From Mastigias papua (Eukaryota; Cnidaria; Scyphozoa; Rhizostomeae; Mastigiidae): 64,000 nt of DNA. Location of the stretch: assembly GCA_964019165.1 (NCBI GenBank), contig OZ025277.1:4024155-4088154 (forward strand), read 5' to 3'. Positions 37,785-53,979 of the stretch are shown one piece after another. Position 1 is the first letter of the stretch. Every line of letters begins with the position of its first letter. The notes beneath the pieces are model-generated. The model was not told where the DNA came from. It did not search any database and saw nothing but the letters and a program-made list of their open reading frames with translations. The position numbers and the translations under genes are program-made.

Positions 37785-37958
37785 AATACCAGTTTCATAA
37801 ACACCCAATGTTCTCTTGTACGGTGTATTGTCTAATGTCTAAATTGCCTACACCCCAATCATTTAGGAACAAATTAAGAGCAATTCACACTGAAAATTTG
37901 AAAAATTAAGAACAGCCAGCGGTAACCTCAATTGTACTGGTTCTTATAAAAAGGAGTG
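37785..37958 (+). mobile_element. CACTC-ended MITE, 3' part
   Basis: Matches 46690-46866 in order (CAGTTTCATA, TGTCTAAATTG, TACACCCC, AAGAACAGCCAG). It ends TACTGGTTCTTATAAAAAGG, then AGTG. The 5' end is not found, so it is probably truncated. Confidence 0.7.
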
Positions 37959-38702
37959 TATCTCCATATCTTTAGATTGGTGGAGGTAGTCAGCTGTCTA
38001 TCAGTGTTTTTATGACCTAGTTTCTCCTAAGAATATATGCAGTGAGAATGCAAAAAGGTTCCTTTTGTGTAGAGAAGGAAATAGCACCAAAGAAATTGAT
38101 TCTTCTTTTAAACCATGCCATACTGTGTGTGCCAGTCATTATTGTGATTACTTACACTGTTACAACATATATGGATTTCTCTGGTTACTCAAAAGAAAGC
38201 AGATAAAACTTTCCCATGTAAACTCTATATAGAAATTACTTTTTATCACCATACTTTACCTCCTCATTGAATCTTTTCTCTGTTAGTACTATTACTTTTT
38301 GTGATAATGATGTAATGTATGGAAGGAGCCCTATCAATGCCCCCCCCCCCTGCTAGTTTGTGCAATTTTGCTATCATCACTTTTTATGAACTGTGACACT
38401 AGATGATTGCTTCATATTTGAAATTGTGGAGAAGATTTAGAAACCAGGTGCAAAGGTTAGATGCCCTATGTGTCAATCTTAAAGAATAGAAGGTTTATCC
38501 CTACATTGTTATCATTGCACCTTTGCCCTCTTACTCTGGATTCATTGGTGCTGCTTTTTGTCTCCAATTGCTTTCATTTTGTCAAAGAATGGATATGAAT
38601 TCCTTCAGATTCCATATGGTAATGAATGCATCTTATATACTTATTTGACCAAATAAGGTAGAAGGAGCTTGCAAAAATGTTCAAATTCACAGACTATCTC
38701 CT

Positions 38703-38897
38703 ATGACTACAAGCTTTTTCCTCAAAATTTTGAAATGTCATGTTGAACATTTGACCAAAACTTATAGGCAATCAGTTGACAATATAGTTGAAGCCAATAA
38801 GCATTTGTCTATACTGAAGGCACTCATCTTGTGTGCCAGACAGAACATCCCCATCATGGTGGTGATCAAGCTGTTACAGTCAAGAAGACTGTTATAA
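38703..38897 (+). pseudogene. hAT/ZMYM-type transposase fragment
   Basis: The frame includes HVEHLTKTYRQSVDNIVEAN and HLSILKALILCARQNIPI. This resembles the block RQSV-(8-12)-...-QNI-RGHR found early in many hAT transposases and domesticated ZMYM1-like proteins. After QNIPI the frame loses the match; a neighbouring frame continues for a few residues, suggesting a shift. Upstream sequence is full of stops. Identification is by pattern only. Confidence 0.5.
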
Positions 38898-41345
38898 ATT
38901 GACTTAGGTCTACATTGGGCAGTCCTACTATGGTGCTAGGAACATACACTCTTCTGTTTTGTTATCCAAGCAAGTAGAGGTCCTGACTTGCATTATATAA
39001 TGCGATGTACATACATGAAATGCAGAAAAATGAATTTTAATTGAATGGTGGAGCCATCTCATCAAAAGTACATTGATTACTGATTTAGTAAATTATAGTG
39101 GGCTTTTAGAGAAAACGAAAGGTTATTAGTTTTATAATTTAAAGTATTAGTGTATGACAGACAATTTCTCTATGGTTCCGAAAACTCATGTTTTGACTTG
39201 TAATACCCAGTTATGGATCCAGAAAAGTTTGACAGACTTCAGGAGAGCCAATCAATTACTTTCTTTGTTCTATGCTGAGCCAACAAAATAGAACAGACAT
39301 GAGTTTGATATCAAATTTTGAAAGACAATTAGAAAATCAAATTAAGGCTGTCGCGATAACTGTACGCTCAGTATCGTACTTCAAAGAATGAAGGCTATTG
39401 TATGATATAGGAGGATTGCTGGAAGAGAAGCGAATCTCACAAAAATCGTAAATATATGCTACTGGTAAAAAAATGGGTGTGGCCACCGCACAGCCTTTTG
39501 ACCACGCCCTTTTACTGATATGTTTCTTGTGCTGTGCGGCAGTCAGTTTTATCTCTGGATCCGCCTCTGGCATCGCAGAATTTGCCTTCTTGCAATCAAC
39601 CAGCTCTATAAATCCACAACTCGCTGCTTTGTATCATGCCAAGTCATTTAGTTAGTAAAAACTCCTTTCCAATTTTTAGGATACACAATACACCATAAAT
39701 GGACAAAACACTCGGTCATTATATCATGATGCTCATTCTATCATTTCCTACAAGAGCATAGCTTTCATTTCTCAATTAAATGCAAAAGTGCAGCCACTCC
39801 ATTTAAAAGTGAATCTCAAGCAAAGTTAGCTAACTACAAATAGGAGCACTATTCCAAATTAACTTACCAACTACCAACTTTTTGTCTCTCTTAACTACAC
39901 CACAACAATTTCAAACTTTCCAACATGCTTATGACAGTAGATCAAAGAATACCCTGAAGTACATGCTACAAGAAGATATTTAAGCAAAATAAAAAATATC
40001 TTATCACACATCCACAGCACACTTTTCATTGGCAAATAACCAAGGATGTTTTATCAACATCAACATTCTAAGAAGATATATGAGTGCATTGTAATGTTCT
40101 CTTATTCATTGCATCTCAGTAAGCTGGTTACAATCCTGCTGTTGCAGAACAATGGAGATAACCTATACAGACGGTAAAGACAATAGTAAAGATGGAAAGT
40201 AAAGACAATATGTTCTGTAAGCTTCATGATGAACACATATATATATATAAGGTACTTGACCAAGACAATAGGAATACAAAGCAGCTGACATTTGTCATCT
40301 TCAAACCAACTTTGAACTAATTTCCCACAAACTTTCAAAACTCTGACAAGGTAAATCAATCCATCTATCAGAAAAATGAGTTCCCAAAAACCAAATGTTC
40401 AGAAGCTACCAGAACAGATATAAATTTCAAAATGTTTCAAAGATTCTTTTACATCAAGAAAAAATAGCAATTGCAAAGAACATATTGAGAAAAGAACTAA
40501 CAAGCTTGTATGACTGAAGCTATATTTGTCATGTGAAGAAAGCTAGTGCTCACAATTAGGTGAGTAAAATGTATTGACTAATTTTGCTCTGTGTAACATA
40601 TCTGGAACCACTAATTGCTATAAGCAACAAAGCAGATGAAATGAAAGGCCTGGAGAAGGTATTCAGGATTTCATGACTTATATTTTATAGCTCCCAAATT
40701 TCTGAATGTGATATCTCAATGCTCCTTATTAGATTTCACAAAAAATTAACAACACAAACACTTGCTTTGGACCTGTATAGAGCATTATGCATTTGCATGG
40801 TATACCACATTATGATTCAGTTATAGCATTTTAAAAGCTGATAAGCTGAGTAATCCATAGTACAAACCATAAGAATCTTTGGGTTATTTTATTACCAAGG
40901 TATCATATATAAAACACATGATAAAATTTTGCCACTAAACTCCATTTAAATAGAGTAAAATTTGGATCACTGACACACCACTGACATGTGGTGACAAACA
41001 TTATCTACATTCAGTCACAAATATGCCTGTTGTACACAGCAGCCAATAAAATTTCTCAGAGGTCTTTCACTTGGTCTACCAATGTAAGATAATGAGATAT
41101 GCATGAAAAATGTGTGATCTAATGCAGAAACACAACAAATAGCAAAAACCCAGATATTCAATGAAATAGGTATGACCTTAGACTTGTCATTGATTACTGG
41201 TAAAGGAAACTTTCATTGCCACCACAACAGAGAGATTTATTTTATAATCTACTCTTTATATTCTTATATGTAACTAGTGCAGACACTGCCAATTACATGT
41301 GAGCTCATTTATCATATACCTTTTTGCACAAAAACACATAGACAC

Positions 41346-41348
<3 letters not shown>

Positions 41349-41439
<91 letters not shown>
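41349..41439. repeat. (TA)n microsatellite
   Basis: About 45 TA repeats, followed by a 42-base sequence (GTCTGTATTATGTATATAAT ...) that recurs after the next TA array at about 41749-41790. Confidence 0.96.
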
Positions 41440-41442
<3 letters not shown>

Positions 41443-41608
41443 CTGTATTATGTATATAATTCCCTATTAGCAGCTACATTACTGAAACTGATGGTCGCGT
41501 AACTGAGTATGTTGCATTTTTAGTTTCCTATAATCTCTTTATATGTATTTTGCTCCACTGCTGTGTTGAGCACTTTTAGTTAAGTAGGAAAAGCAACTTC
41601 TATCTATA

Positions 41609-41740
<132 letters not shown>

Positions 41741-43829
41741 ATATATTGTGTCTGTATTATGTATATAATTCCCTATTAGCAGCTACATTAAATGCACAGG
41801 CATATTGATAATAAATATGCAGAAGAATATCAAGGTGTAAGAAAAAATTTTGTGAAAGACAGCCAACATGAGTATGTGTATAGAAGAACAGAATGTCTGT
41901 TTGGGAACATTTATAAATGATGATAATGAATCACAACAAGGACTAATGTTGTATAGCTGTGAGGAATCACAAACAGTAGAATTTTGGGGAAAAGGTAGTT
42001 TTAAGAGAAAATACCATAAGTACAGCTCAAAAAAAAACAAAATTCAGTAACAGAATGATCAACTGCACTACTGGAAATGTCATGGCTACTTTCAAACAGC
42101 AAACTCTGACAAAACATGCAAAAAGATATGAGACAGGCATCCTTTAGAGCAGATATCTCAAATGTGAGCTTGCATGATCATATCTGTGGCCCATAAGACA
42201 ATACAACAAGTAAATCCTAATGCACATTGAATTCTAATTCTGTGAGATCTTACCACTTTGCATCCTGATGGTACTTTTCTTGTGAAAAGGGAAATATTTC
42301 ACTTAAACTATGGATTTGTTTATATAGCAATGCATCATCAGCATAGACAAGCTGCATCTTACTGTCTCAAACATAGGGATATTTGATTTGTAGTTGGATC
42401 AAGTCAATGTTGCTAGTTGATCCAAATATATATAATAAGGACTTTTTAATACTGATACTTTCAGCAGTGCTAAGGTTTTTTGTGAATTAATTAACACAGT
42501 CCTTCCTAATCCAGCCTTCAAGTAAATTGAGCTTGAGAGCCCCTCACATTACCCTACAAGGTATACATAAATATAATATTTTGATCATTTGTTGATTTTT
42601 TTATATTGTGTAGTGCATACTGAAACATTCTAAGTATAGTCTGATAAGTCTGGTTCCTCTCTTTAAAAGCAATATTCTATGTTTTAACACCAAGGAAATA
42701 CATATTCAATATGTCTATATACTTAGTAAAAGCAGCAAGAAAATGAATGCATTTTGTTTTCAAAAAAAATAAGAGAGTATGTACTTATGATAAGAAATCA
42801 ACTTCTCGATATTAGTAATATAGTAGCACAAGGCATCATATATCATAGTGATGGGAAAATAATGCTGTGCCCCATATGCATGTTGTTTTCAAAAAATGTT
42901 TTAAGTGGAATATCACATAGTGGCCTCAAATGGTTATTGGTACTCTCAGAAAGAGGTCCTAAATGGTAATCTACTACTGGCATTGTAAAAGTGCATTCAC
43001 TATCAAGTGGACCATATGAGTTAGCATCCACAACTGCAATAACCAGCAGTTTGTTCAATACTTGAGGCTTCCAAATAAGGAAGACAATTCTGCAGCAAAG
43101 TTCCATGACCTTCCCGCACATATTCCTAACTTTGATTCTCTAGGGCAATTATGAGTTATGTGTGAGTGCTACTATTTCAGGATAAATCACTTATATATTT
43201 TTATATACATGATCATTGGGTAACAGATATTTACACAAAGCTACCAAAATAAAACAGATCTGTGGTTAGAAAATGTCCATGGTGCCTGTTGATAGGGTGG
43301 GCTGTTATATATGGAGGAGGAGAGAAGGCTAACATGAGGATTGGATAACAAGCCTCTGCATTTTGAAAAATGCCTTATTACTTTTCATACATATTCTTGA
43401 ACATACTAAAAATGGTGTCCATTCTCCTTGTTCATTATTTCATTATCATCGGAAGAACTTTCAGCTGCATTTTCAGTGCCTCTGATAGCAATTACTCATT
43501 TCATGCAAACATTTTGCCAAAACAATAAACAGTGACCACAAGTGATTTTCGCTGGACAATTCTCCATTTGACTCAAAATTAATAAGCGAGAGTTGCGATG
43601 AGAATGTCCTGGTATGCATTTTTTGAAGAAATAAATATTCAGGTGTGGGGGGGCATCTATTCTGGACAGGAGAGCAGCCCAATAGAACCTTGATGCAGGA
43701 AAAGTATGATAGTCACTTCCATCAATGCAGTTTCACTACATGTAACACCAGAAAGAGCTCTCCAATCCTGAGGTTGCAATTACTGTCATGATGAAAGAGC
43801 AGTCTTCAAAAACTGTACTTTGTATAGAC

Positions 43830-43985
43830 TTTTGTTATAAGAATACCTAATCTTTTGCAGAACCTCGATATTCCTAACTTTTTCTATTTTTTGACCCTAG
43901 GACTATTCTTAAAGTATTCTTAAATTTCTGCAGCTCTGAGCATTAATACTCATATAGACTATATTCTAATACTAAAAAGGGTGTA
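43830..43985. mobile_element. Short MITE related to the TTATAAGAA group
   Basis: The left end TTTTGTTATAAGAAT and the right end (complement TACACCCTTTTTAGTATTAGA) are imperfect inverted repeats. The interior has TATTCTTAAA motifs. Non-coding. Confidence 0.5.
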
Positions 43986-44460
43986 TCCCCAAAGAATTGC
44001 AGAGTTGCACCATAGCATAATATCTCCCAAGACCATAAAAGTAAACTCATCTTTGATCTATTCTCTAAAGTCAAAACATCTAAGCTTTGGTGAAGCTTGA
44101 CCCTTTTCTTGTTCTTAAATTATATGTATATTTCAGTGATATTGAGACTTGGTATCCTTTTCAATAGTATCATAAAAAAATGTGTAAGTTACTATGAGGA
44201 GACATCTCGCAGCAACAGTTTGTAATAAAAACAAACCAAAAGAAAAAAAGTACTGCTACAGGAACAAAAACTACTTGTATGGCGAAAATTAACTGCTAGC
44301 CTACCACAAATAACTAAGAGAATATTATTGTTTTGCAAGAGTTGAGATCTCTTTGACATCTAATTGTGAAAGATCTCTCCTATCAGTTTTGTTTCATGAA
44401 ATATGATTTTCCAAAAGTACAATCTATCACATATCATCTTATGTGATTAAAAAGCATCTC

Positions 44461-46020
44461 TTCGAAGAACTTTTGTGATCAATTAACAACGCAAAAGCGG
44501 AACGCATCACAACAAAAAATATTTTCCTTAGCTATGTCTCAAGCTTCCTGAAAGAAAAACATATCCTATTGTATATACTTCGGACAGGAAACGGTCTCGC
44601 CTGGCTTCGTATCACCCAAAGAATCACTACAAAATTAAGTGTCCTACAAATGGGTATATGGCAGTAATGAAATTAAGATTGAAACCTCTTTTCGTGTGCA
44701 TGAAAGCGAAACCACAAGTTCATAAAATCTCCCATGCTAAGCTGGCGCCAGACTGTCTACAGTTGAAGATAAACGAATGGGAGCATTGACTCTGCTGTGC
44801 AGAGTTGAACACACGACCCATGCCAGCTCATAAACTACCCAATATCACAAAAGATTAACCCAGCATCTCTCGCCGCCTCTATGTTTCTCATTATTTTTCT
44901 CAACTGCAGCACACCCTAACCACTGTTTCAAGAACCAGAAGAAATCGGTGTCATAATCAAGAAAGTTCTACTACGAGGACTAGTAACTTTCATGGAGAGA
45001 ATGCCCGAAAGTAAATATCTGATTACCAGCTTCCCCTTTTGATAATCCAATTCGAAAACAATTACATTGTCAAACACACTGATCTTACAAGTATATCTGA
45101 TCTAACTTTCACGATTTCAGTTAATCTAAATGATACTAAAAGTCTACAAGTACGCAAGTTTGGATAGTGTGCATAAACTCAAAGTTCCTTCGTTTCGAAT
45201 ATACAAGCTTTGCCTATCGCTGTTAAGCTATGCATTTCTTTTTAGGCCAGGACAACTTTCACACTTTACTGGAACACAACAGGCCCTTGCAATTTGCATG
45301 TTTAATGGAGAATTCAGGCGCTACGTGATATCTTGAATATCAAATCACTGAGAAACAAACAATTACGATACTACTGCAAACATTTACAAGGCAAACAGTG
45401 GGCAAGGTTCATGTTTATGCATGATTTCTGAGTGTCTTAGGCCGAGAATTGTGAGAAGCCATAGTCAATAATAGGCAAAAAAATTCCAAAGCCAAATAAA
45501 ATAAAAGATACACATACCCAATGATGAAACTGTCAGAACAAATACAAGGTCGATAAAAGATACTATATTCCAGCAAAAGCAATTCATTCCCATCTCAGTT
45601 CAAGCGTCCTTTTCAAAACCGCACTATCGTATGTATTGGCGTCAATAGAATTATCTCCTAACGCTTCTTCGCAGAGGCCGTTGGCAATGCTCTGTGCTGC
45701 TTTGCTGCACGTCTTTGCGGGGGCAGACTGCCTATATATTTTGGCCCCGGGGCGGTTTCGCCAAACTGGTCCATGAATTGTAGAAAGTAAATCAGTAGGC
45801 AGAAATGCTCTAGACGTTGCAACTTTTTACTGAGCCTATAGTTATAATACTCACTCTTTCATATCTACATTCAAAACCTAACAATTTTTCCCTCCGGGGA
45901 TCAGCTTTTGACTGGCCAGTCCGGCCAGTCTGCCCTTGAGTCTTTGTGTGATTCAATGAGAAGTTTCTTATATGTCACTCCAGCGGCTGGAGCTCTCCCT
46001 TTCTGTTGCTGGCGTTCATT
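44461..46020. other. No gene seen
   Basis: CpG content returns to normal. A 68-codon plus-strand frame at 45130-45336 has no recognisable domain. Confidence 0.5.
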
Positions 46021-46024
46021 GCCC

Positions 46025-46110
46025 AATCCCAGGGGGTACTCCTTACATCTCTCTATACAGGCCCGTAGACACTGGGGGCAGGGGGGCATTGCCCCCAAAT
46101 AATTCAACGA
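46025..46110. repeat. Partial CCAGGGGGTACTCC repeat
   Basis: Begins CCCAGGGGGTACTCCTTACA and continues CTCTATACAGG, matching the terminus of the 361-bp MITE at 19346. It breaks off into a G-rich stretch. Confidence 0.65.
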
Positions 46111-46514
46111 GGATTATAGAAGTATACTACACAGTACTTTTTAATCATTTTTCAGTTCAGTTCTACCCAATCTTGAACCTAGAAGCACCATAACACACAT
46201 ATATGGCATGCAGATATCTTCATTTTGTAAGATCAACTGTTAACCTTTTCTCAAGGACGACACGAGTGTTGTCTAAGAGTTTCTGCTTGTGTAGATTGCA
46301 ACCCTTTTAGGAAATAGGGCATTGTTCCTTTTGAGTGCATTCCATGTAGCCCATGCCAGATATCTGAGGGTGAGAAATATCTTTTCTTCGATGTGTTGGT
46401 AAGATATAGTTTTGCCTCTATCATTGGTGTACATGCATGTAGTACCAAAGAGAAAAGGCGGTTTAGCTTTTTCCTTTGTCATTTTAAATCTTCAAATTTC
46501 GATGAAACTAGGTT

Positions 46515-46866
46515 CACTCCTTTTTATAAGAACAATTTTATAAAGCCAACGGCCTCAAAATTGTTGGGAAATTAAGAACAAATTAAGAACAAATTGAGAC
46601 TGAAGTACTATCGTAAAATGTATTTTTGTACGAAGATGCATGCACTGTCCAATAATAGATTAACATGAAATGTCATTCCCTCGTAAAAAGTGATACCTGT
46701 TTCATAGGCATCTAATTGTGTCTTGCATATTGCCTAGTGTCTAAATTGTTTACACCCCACAAATTTAAGAACAAATTTTATGAACAATTCAGCCTCAAAA
46801 ATTTAGAAAAAAATTAAGAATAGCCAGTCTAAACCTCAATTTTACTGGTTCTTATAAAAAAGAGTG
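46515..46866. mobile_element. 352-bp MITE with CACTC(C/T)TTTTTATAAGAAC ends
   Basis: The left end CACTCCTTTTTATAAGAAC and the right end (complement CACTCTTTTTTATAAGAAC) are near-perfect 19-base terminal inverted repeats. Inside, AAATTAAGAACAAATT is repeated. No coding frame. No target duplication is evident. A partial relative is at 37785-37958. Confidence 0.85.
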
Positions 46867-47513
46867 CAAAGAAGCCAGTTTCTCCATCTTAGCATGAAGA
46901 TCAATGATGGAAACTGCTTCATTCTATTTTGCAAAAAGGCCTTTTCCGACGTTCTGAAGGGTGTTATTTTGAAAAATTTTTAAACGACTGATGAAGCGTT
47001 GCACCTCTCAAACATACCCCGATAACACACCCCAATAGCATACACCACTGTGCACGCGTGCAAACAGCCAAGTTATTGAGAAAAATTACCTTAAAAATTG
47101 CATCTTGAATTTATCTGAGCCTGGTAAATTTTTCCCAACGGCCCGTATTGGTGTATGCTGCTATTTGCCAGGGTGATTAGCAGGCCAGTGAGCATGTTGA
47201 CTTCTTGCAGTTACACCCATCCAATGGCATATGCATGCGAATATTCTCTTCCATTCAAACAGCTTCAAATTTGAATTCAAGACAAATATAAGGTTTGTCC
47301 TAACATTTAAAAAACAACAAGAAACCATGTGCATGGTCAGCTTTGCTGTTAACCATACATGCCCATTGTTATACTGCCTTATTGCCTAGTTTCTTTGATC
47401 AGTGTCAGAGCGAGCAAGAAATTCATTTCACGGAAAACAGAATACAATCTAGTTCCTATTCCGTGGTACAGCTGTTGCTCTGCTTGCTCCCTCACATGCG
47501 ATACACGCTTTTT

Positions 47514-47800
47514 TGTAAGAAAGTGGTTTACAATAAAATGTTACTCGACTGCTAAAAAGTTAAGAAAGCTCAGTGCTGGATATTTAAGACCTGAAAAGTT
47601 GATAAGCCATATACCTCTACAATTCCAATATTCACGAAAGACAGTAATCGTATAGATTTCTTGTTGTGACCTATGTGACCTATGTGACCTATGTATTTGA
47701 GTGCAATGCTTTATTCATGCTAAGAAGATCTTACGATAGTTGCAATACTGAAATCATAAAAAGCTAAGAAAGTTTCGGTACTGGGTGAACAAAACCCGTG
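47514..47800 (-). mobile_element. TTTCTTA-rich MITE copy (inverted)
   Basis: CACGCTTTTTTGTAAGAAAG at the left matches the right end of the plus-oriented copies in complement. Blocks CTCAGTGCTGGATATTTAAG and AAATCATAAAAAGCTAAG correspond in reverse order to 33854-34115 and 49221-49570. Confidence 0.7.
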
Positions 47801-48639
47801 GTAGGCGGCGAGGAGAGAAATTCTGAATTTTTGATTCAACCATATAGCTGGAAAATGCAGTTTCCAAGGTTAATTTTCAACCGATACCTTTACTTTTTAA
47901 TGGTTATCTCGAGAAAATGAATATATGCATGCTAGTATGTCCTAGCAAAGGTTTGAAAGAAATTATTTCCGCATAAACTCTGAAAAATTAGCATACGATT
48001 TGAATGGACAAAAATATTATCAAGCAAACTTGAGCGAAATGAAATAGCTTGATGATACAAATGGCTACTCTTGAAGATTGGGGCAGACAACTTCAGTATT
48101 AACAACAAGAAAAGTATGTCATGAATGAAGAGAATTGCACCATCTTATGGAAGAAAAGAACAATCAATATTCCAAAGCATCCTATTGGAACAGTAGAGTT
48201 AGGGGGTAAACGAAGGAAATAGAACAATTTTTGGCATTGTCATGGACCCTTCTTCCAGACGCCCTTGACTACCCCAAAGACAGTCAGAAAATCCTCCTGT
48301 CAAATAGGTCTTACTACTCTCCAATGTTCCAATAAAGGTTTTCATCATAAACGAAATCATCAGTGACTGGTGTTAATATAGAAGATCGAACTTTTTTGCT
48401 ATTTTGTGAAAATTCAATATCGCGAAATTATTGAATCTTGCTTTCTTCTAATTCAACGAAACCACGCTGTGCTTCTTTCGATGGAAATGCTCTCTTAGTT
48501 TGTGTATGATTATATGTTTGTGAAGGAGTGCATTTATAATTGTTTCTAGGCCTGTTCTTGAATAAGTGGGGGCTTAAACCCCCTAGCCCACGCTGTCCAT
48601 TACTGAAATACAGAGATAAACACGAGGAGCTTATGAAAA

Positions 48640-48804
48640 TTAAAGCAGAAAAGATTGTGGGCTTGAAGAAAGTTGGAATTTTAAATATCTATGAACTAAT
48701 AGACTTTCTTAGGTCCTAGGATTTCAACATTGGACTTTTCACATTTTTGTGCAGTCGAATTCTACGTACTTTCTTATGGACCACTTTCTTACTTAAAAAA
48801 GACG
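48640..48804 (+). mobile_element. TTTCTTA-rich MITE fragment
   Basis: 3' half only: AACTAATAGACTTTCTTAGG, then TACTTTCTTATGGACCACTT and CTTAAAAAAGACG, as at the ends of the copies at 33854 and 49221. Confidence 0.6.
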
Positions 48805-49220
48805 TAAACCAAAGAAGGAAGCTGGACAATTGCAGGTTATTAGGACTTTCCTAGTTTATCAGGCGTTAACGGCCATTCTTTGTTAAAATAAATCCACATG
48901 GTTGCCTGTAGAAGTGCCTAGACGATGATATTTTAGGTGATAACATAATGGTCGCTTTATTCAACAATTGTAGCAACACTGATTGACTGGGTGACATAAG
49001 AGGAATAACTGATAACACATATATGCAAGTCTTTGTTCTTTGATGAACAAGCTTTTCTATAAACCTATTACTAGATATTCTATCAAAAGATCATTTGACC
49101 ATACAGCCCAAGGCATTATATACCTCAACTGTGATTTACTATGGCTTTGTACAAGGAGCAAAGATGATTAGAATAGAAACGACTAGACTAGACTAGACTA
49201 GAATAGAACATGAATTTATA

Positions 49221-49570
49221 CAATTTTTATTAATAAGAAAGTTTTTCTCGCCTAGAACTGACACTCTCTTAGCTTTTGTATGATTTCAGTGCTGGAGCTT
49301 TCTCAACACTTTGTTAGCAAGAATAGTCGCGCCTGTGTAGCACTACTGCAGACCGGCAGGCACGACATAAACAAAGCACTCTAATACATAAGCTACCTTA
49401 AGAAATCCAGACATACTAAGTAAAAACGATGACTGTCTTGCTTGAATATTGGAAATGTACACGTATATGACTTATCAACTTTCATAGGTCTCAAAAATCC
49501 AGTACTGAACTTTCTTAACTTTTGAGCAGCCGAGTATTACTTTCTTATATACCACTTTCTTATAAAAGCC
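49221..49570 (+). mobile_element. TTTCTTA-rich MITE copy
   Basis: One of the fullest copies. It runs from CAATTTTTATTAATAAGAAA to CCACTTTCTTATAAAA, with AGTGCTGGAGC, TTAGCAAGAATAGTC and GTCTCAAAAATCCAGTACTG between. Aligns with 28361-28625 and 33854-34115. Confidence 0.75.
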
Positions 49571-49600
49571 CTAGCTGTAATCAAATGTTATGGACTAACA

Positions 49601-49711
<111 letters not shown>

Positions 49712-49885
49712 TCAAATTGCTCCAATCATTAAGAAATTTTTAAAGACATAAATAGACCCTCAAGAAAAAATTCCAACTCTTAAAACGTTTCGGCACAAGC
49801 CTTCATCAGTTATAGCATTCCAGGTACATACAGCGCATATATAAGGATAAAAACAAAGGAACAATATCTCATTAACTTACGACAA
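49712..49885 (-). mobile_element. Penelope-like / hammerhead-bearing fragment between TA arrays
   Basis: On the minus strand the segment contains CTGATGAAGGCTTGTGCCGA directly followed by AACG (about 49809 down to 49786). This is the CTGATGA...GAAAC layout of a hammerhead ribozyme core with a GGC/GCC stem II. Such cores are known from Penelope-like retroelements and retrozymes. No reverse-transcriptase frame is present, so it is a non-autonomous or truncated copy. Confidence 0.55.
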
Positions 49886-49886
49886 T

Positions 49887-49905
49887 ATATATATATATAT
49901 TATAT

Positions 49906-49991
<86 letters not shown>
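49887..49991. repeat. (TA)n microsatellite
   Basis: TA array with an ATTATATAATAATA irregularity at its left side, immediately next to the Penelope-like fragment. Confidence 0.96.
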
Positions 49992-49997
<6 letters not shown>

Positions 49998-50073
49998 AGC
50001 AAGAGGCTATGCAGGTGGTGGCAAGCTTCAACTTCTGATTTTCCTGAGAACAATAATGTTTCTGGCTGTTTGT

Positions 50074-53110
<3,037 letters not shown>

Positions 53111-53114
53111 GCAT

Positions 53115-53120
53115 TTTATT
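53115..53120 (-). promoter_or_regulatory. Polyadenylation signal of PDZ gene
   Basis: AATAAA on the minus strand, about 69 bases after the stop codon of the Tamalin-like gene. Position and match to the canonical hexamer support it. Confidence 0.6.
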
Positions 53121-53188
53121 ATGAAAAATTATCCTGCCAATTCTTTCGCTAGAAACACTGGTATATGGAATTGCAAAATATCGGCCAA

Positions 53189-53979
53189 TCACAAATCTGT
53201 CTCAGGTGCTTTGCCTGGCTCAAATTTAATTACTCTTTCGGCAACTTTTCGACCGCTATCATGCGAGGTAACGGCAATTTTATAGGATTTCGACCTCGAA
53301 TTACGAGATAAAGTTTGGGAACGTGGTTGCGCGATCTCTGATTTTTGGAAATGAACTGTTCGTCCATCAACGACATCAACACTCTTCTGCTCTTCAGGGA
53401 CGCCAGATTTAACGGGCAAACCTGACCTCAACTTCGATGGGCTATAAAACATCTCATCCTTCTGTACCTGTATAAATTTATACGGTTTCTTTAGCGATCC
53501 CTCCCTATTGGTAGCGACCGACGATGGGATACGATTTGCAATTACTTTCGCCGCTGGTCTCGATTTCGTCTGCGATGGAGCAGCTGTGATGAACCCATCG
53601 TCTTTAGAGTTAAGCCTTCCCCTAAACTTCACCGAATCTGGGTCAACTTTCTTCTCGCTTCCCGAAAAACTTCTGCTTCGGTTCACGGGCTTTGATGACT
53701 TGATTTGTTTCTTAGGGACATAGCCTTCGGTTGAGTATGCGGTGAGTAGGTCTGAAGTGGTAGTGATGTGAGTTCGCGCATTGTTTGTGCTCGCTCTTCC
53801 ATCGTATCGCAATTCGCTGATAGAATCTTCTACAGTCGATGTCTGCTCCTCGAACTTGCTGGTTTGAATAATAACATGCTCGTTCAACGACGACAAATTT
53901 TCAGATGAGCCATCGGAGAGGCCAATACCAGAACTTGTTGCAGAGTCGGCACGCTCAATTAAAGACGGGTCTTTGGTGG
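53189..53979 (-). CDS. Tamalin-like gene, last exon (disordered tail)
   Basis: The acceptor is ccctctccag|CCACCAAAG. It completes a Ser codon and continues for 262 codons to TGA/TAA-type termination after ETDL. Composition is typical of a disordered linker: SSGIGLSDGSSENLSS near the start, several R/K-S clusters (NRSRSFSGSEKK, RNSRSKSYK) that could be phosphorylation sites. The opposite-strand frame at 53508-53723 is a shadow. Confidence 0.88.

Larger units (their letters stand above)
36756..39569. mobile_element. 2.8-kb hAT-like transposon with 5-bp target duplication
   Basis: The termini CAGAGGCGGATCCAG (left, 36756) and its exact complement (right end, 39569) are flanked by GCATC on both sides (36751-36755 and 39570-39574). 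Just inside each end lies a GCCGCACA-type segment. A plus-strand relic of a transposase is at 38703-38897. A MITE (to 37958) and a 53-bp tandem repeat are nested within. It shares the 5-bp duplication and CAG-start with the element at 25944-27414. Confidence 0.78.

Noticed and set aside
53508..53723. Plus-strand 71-codon frame
   Set aside because: Antisense shadow of the Tamalin-like last exon.
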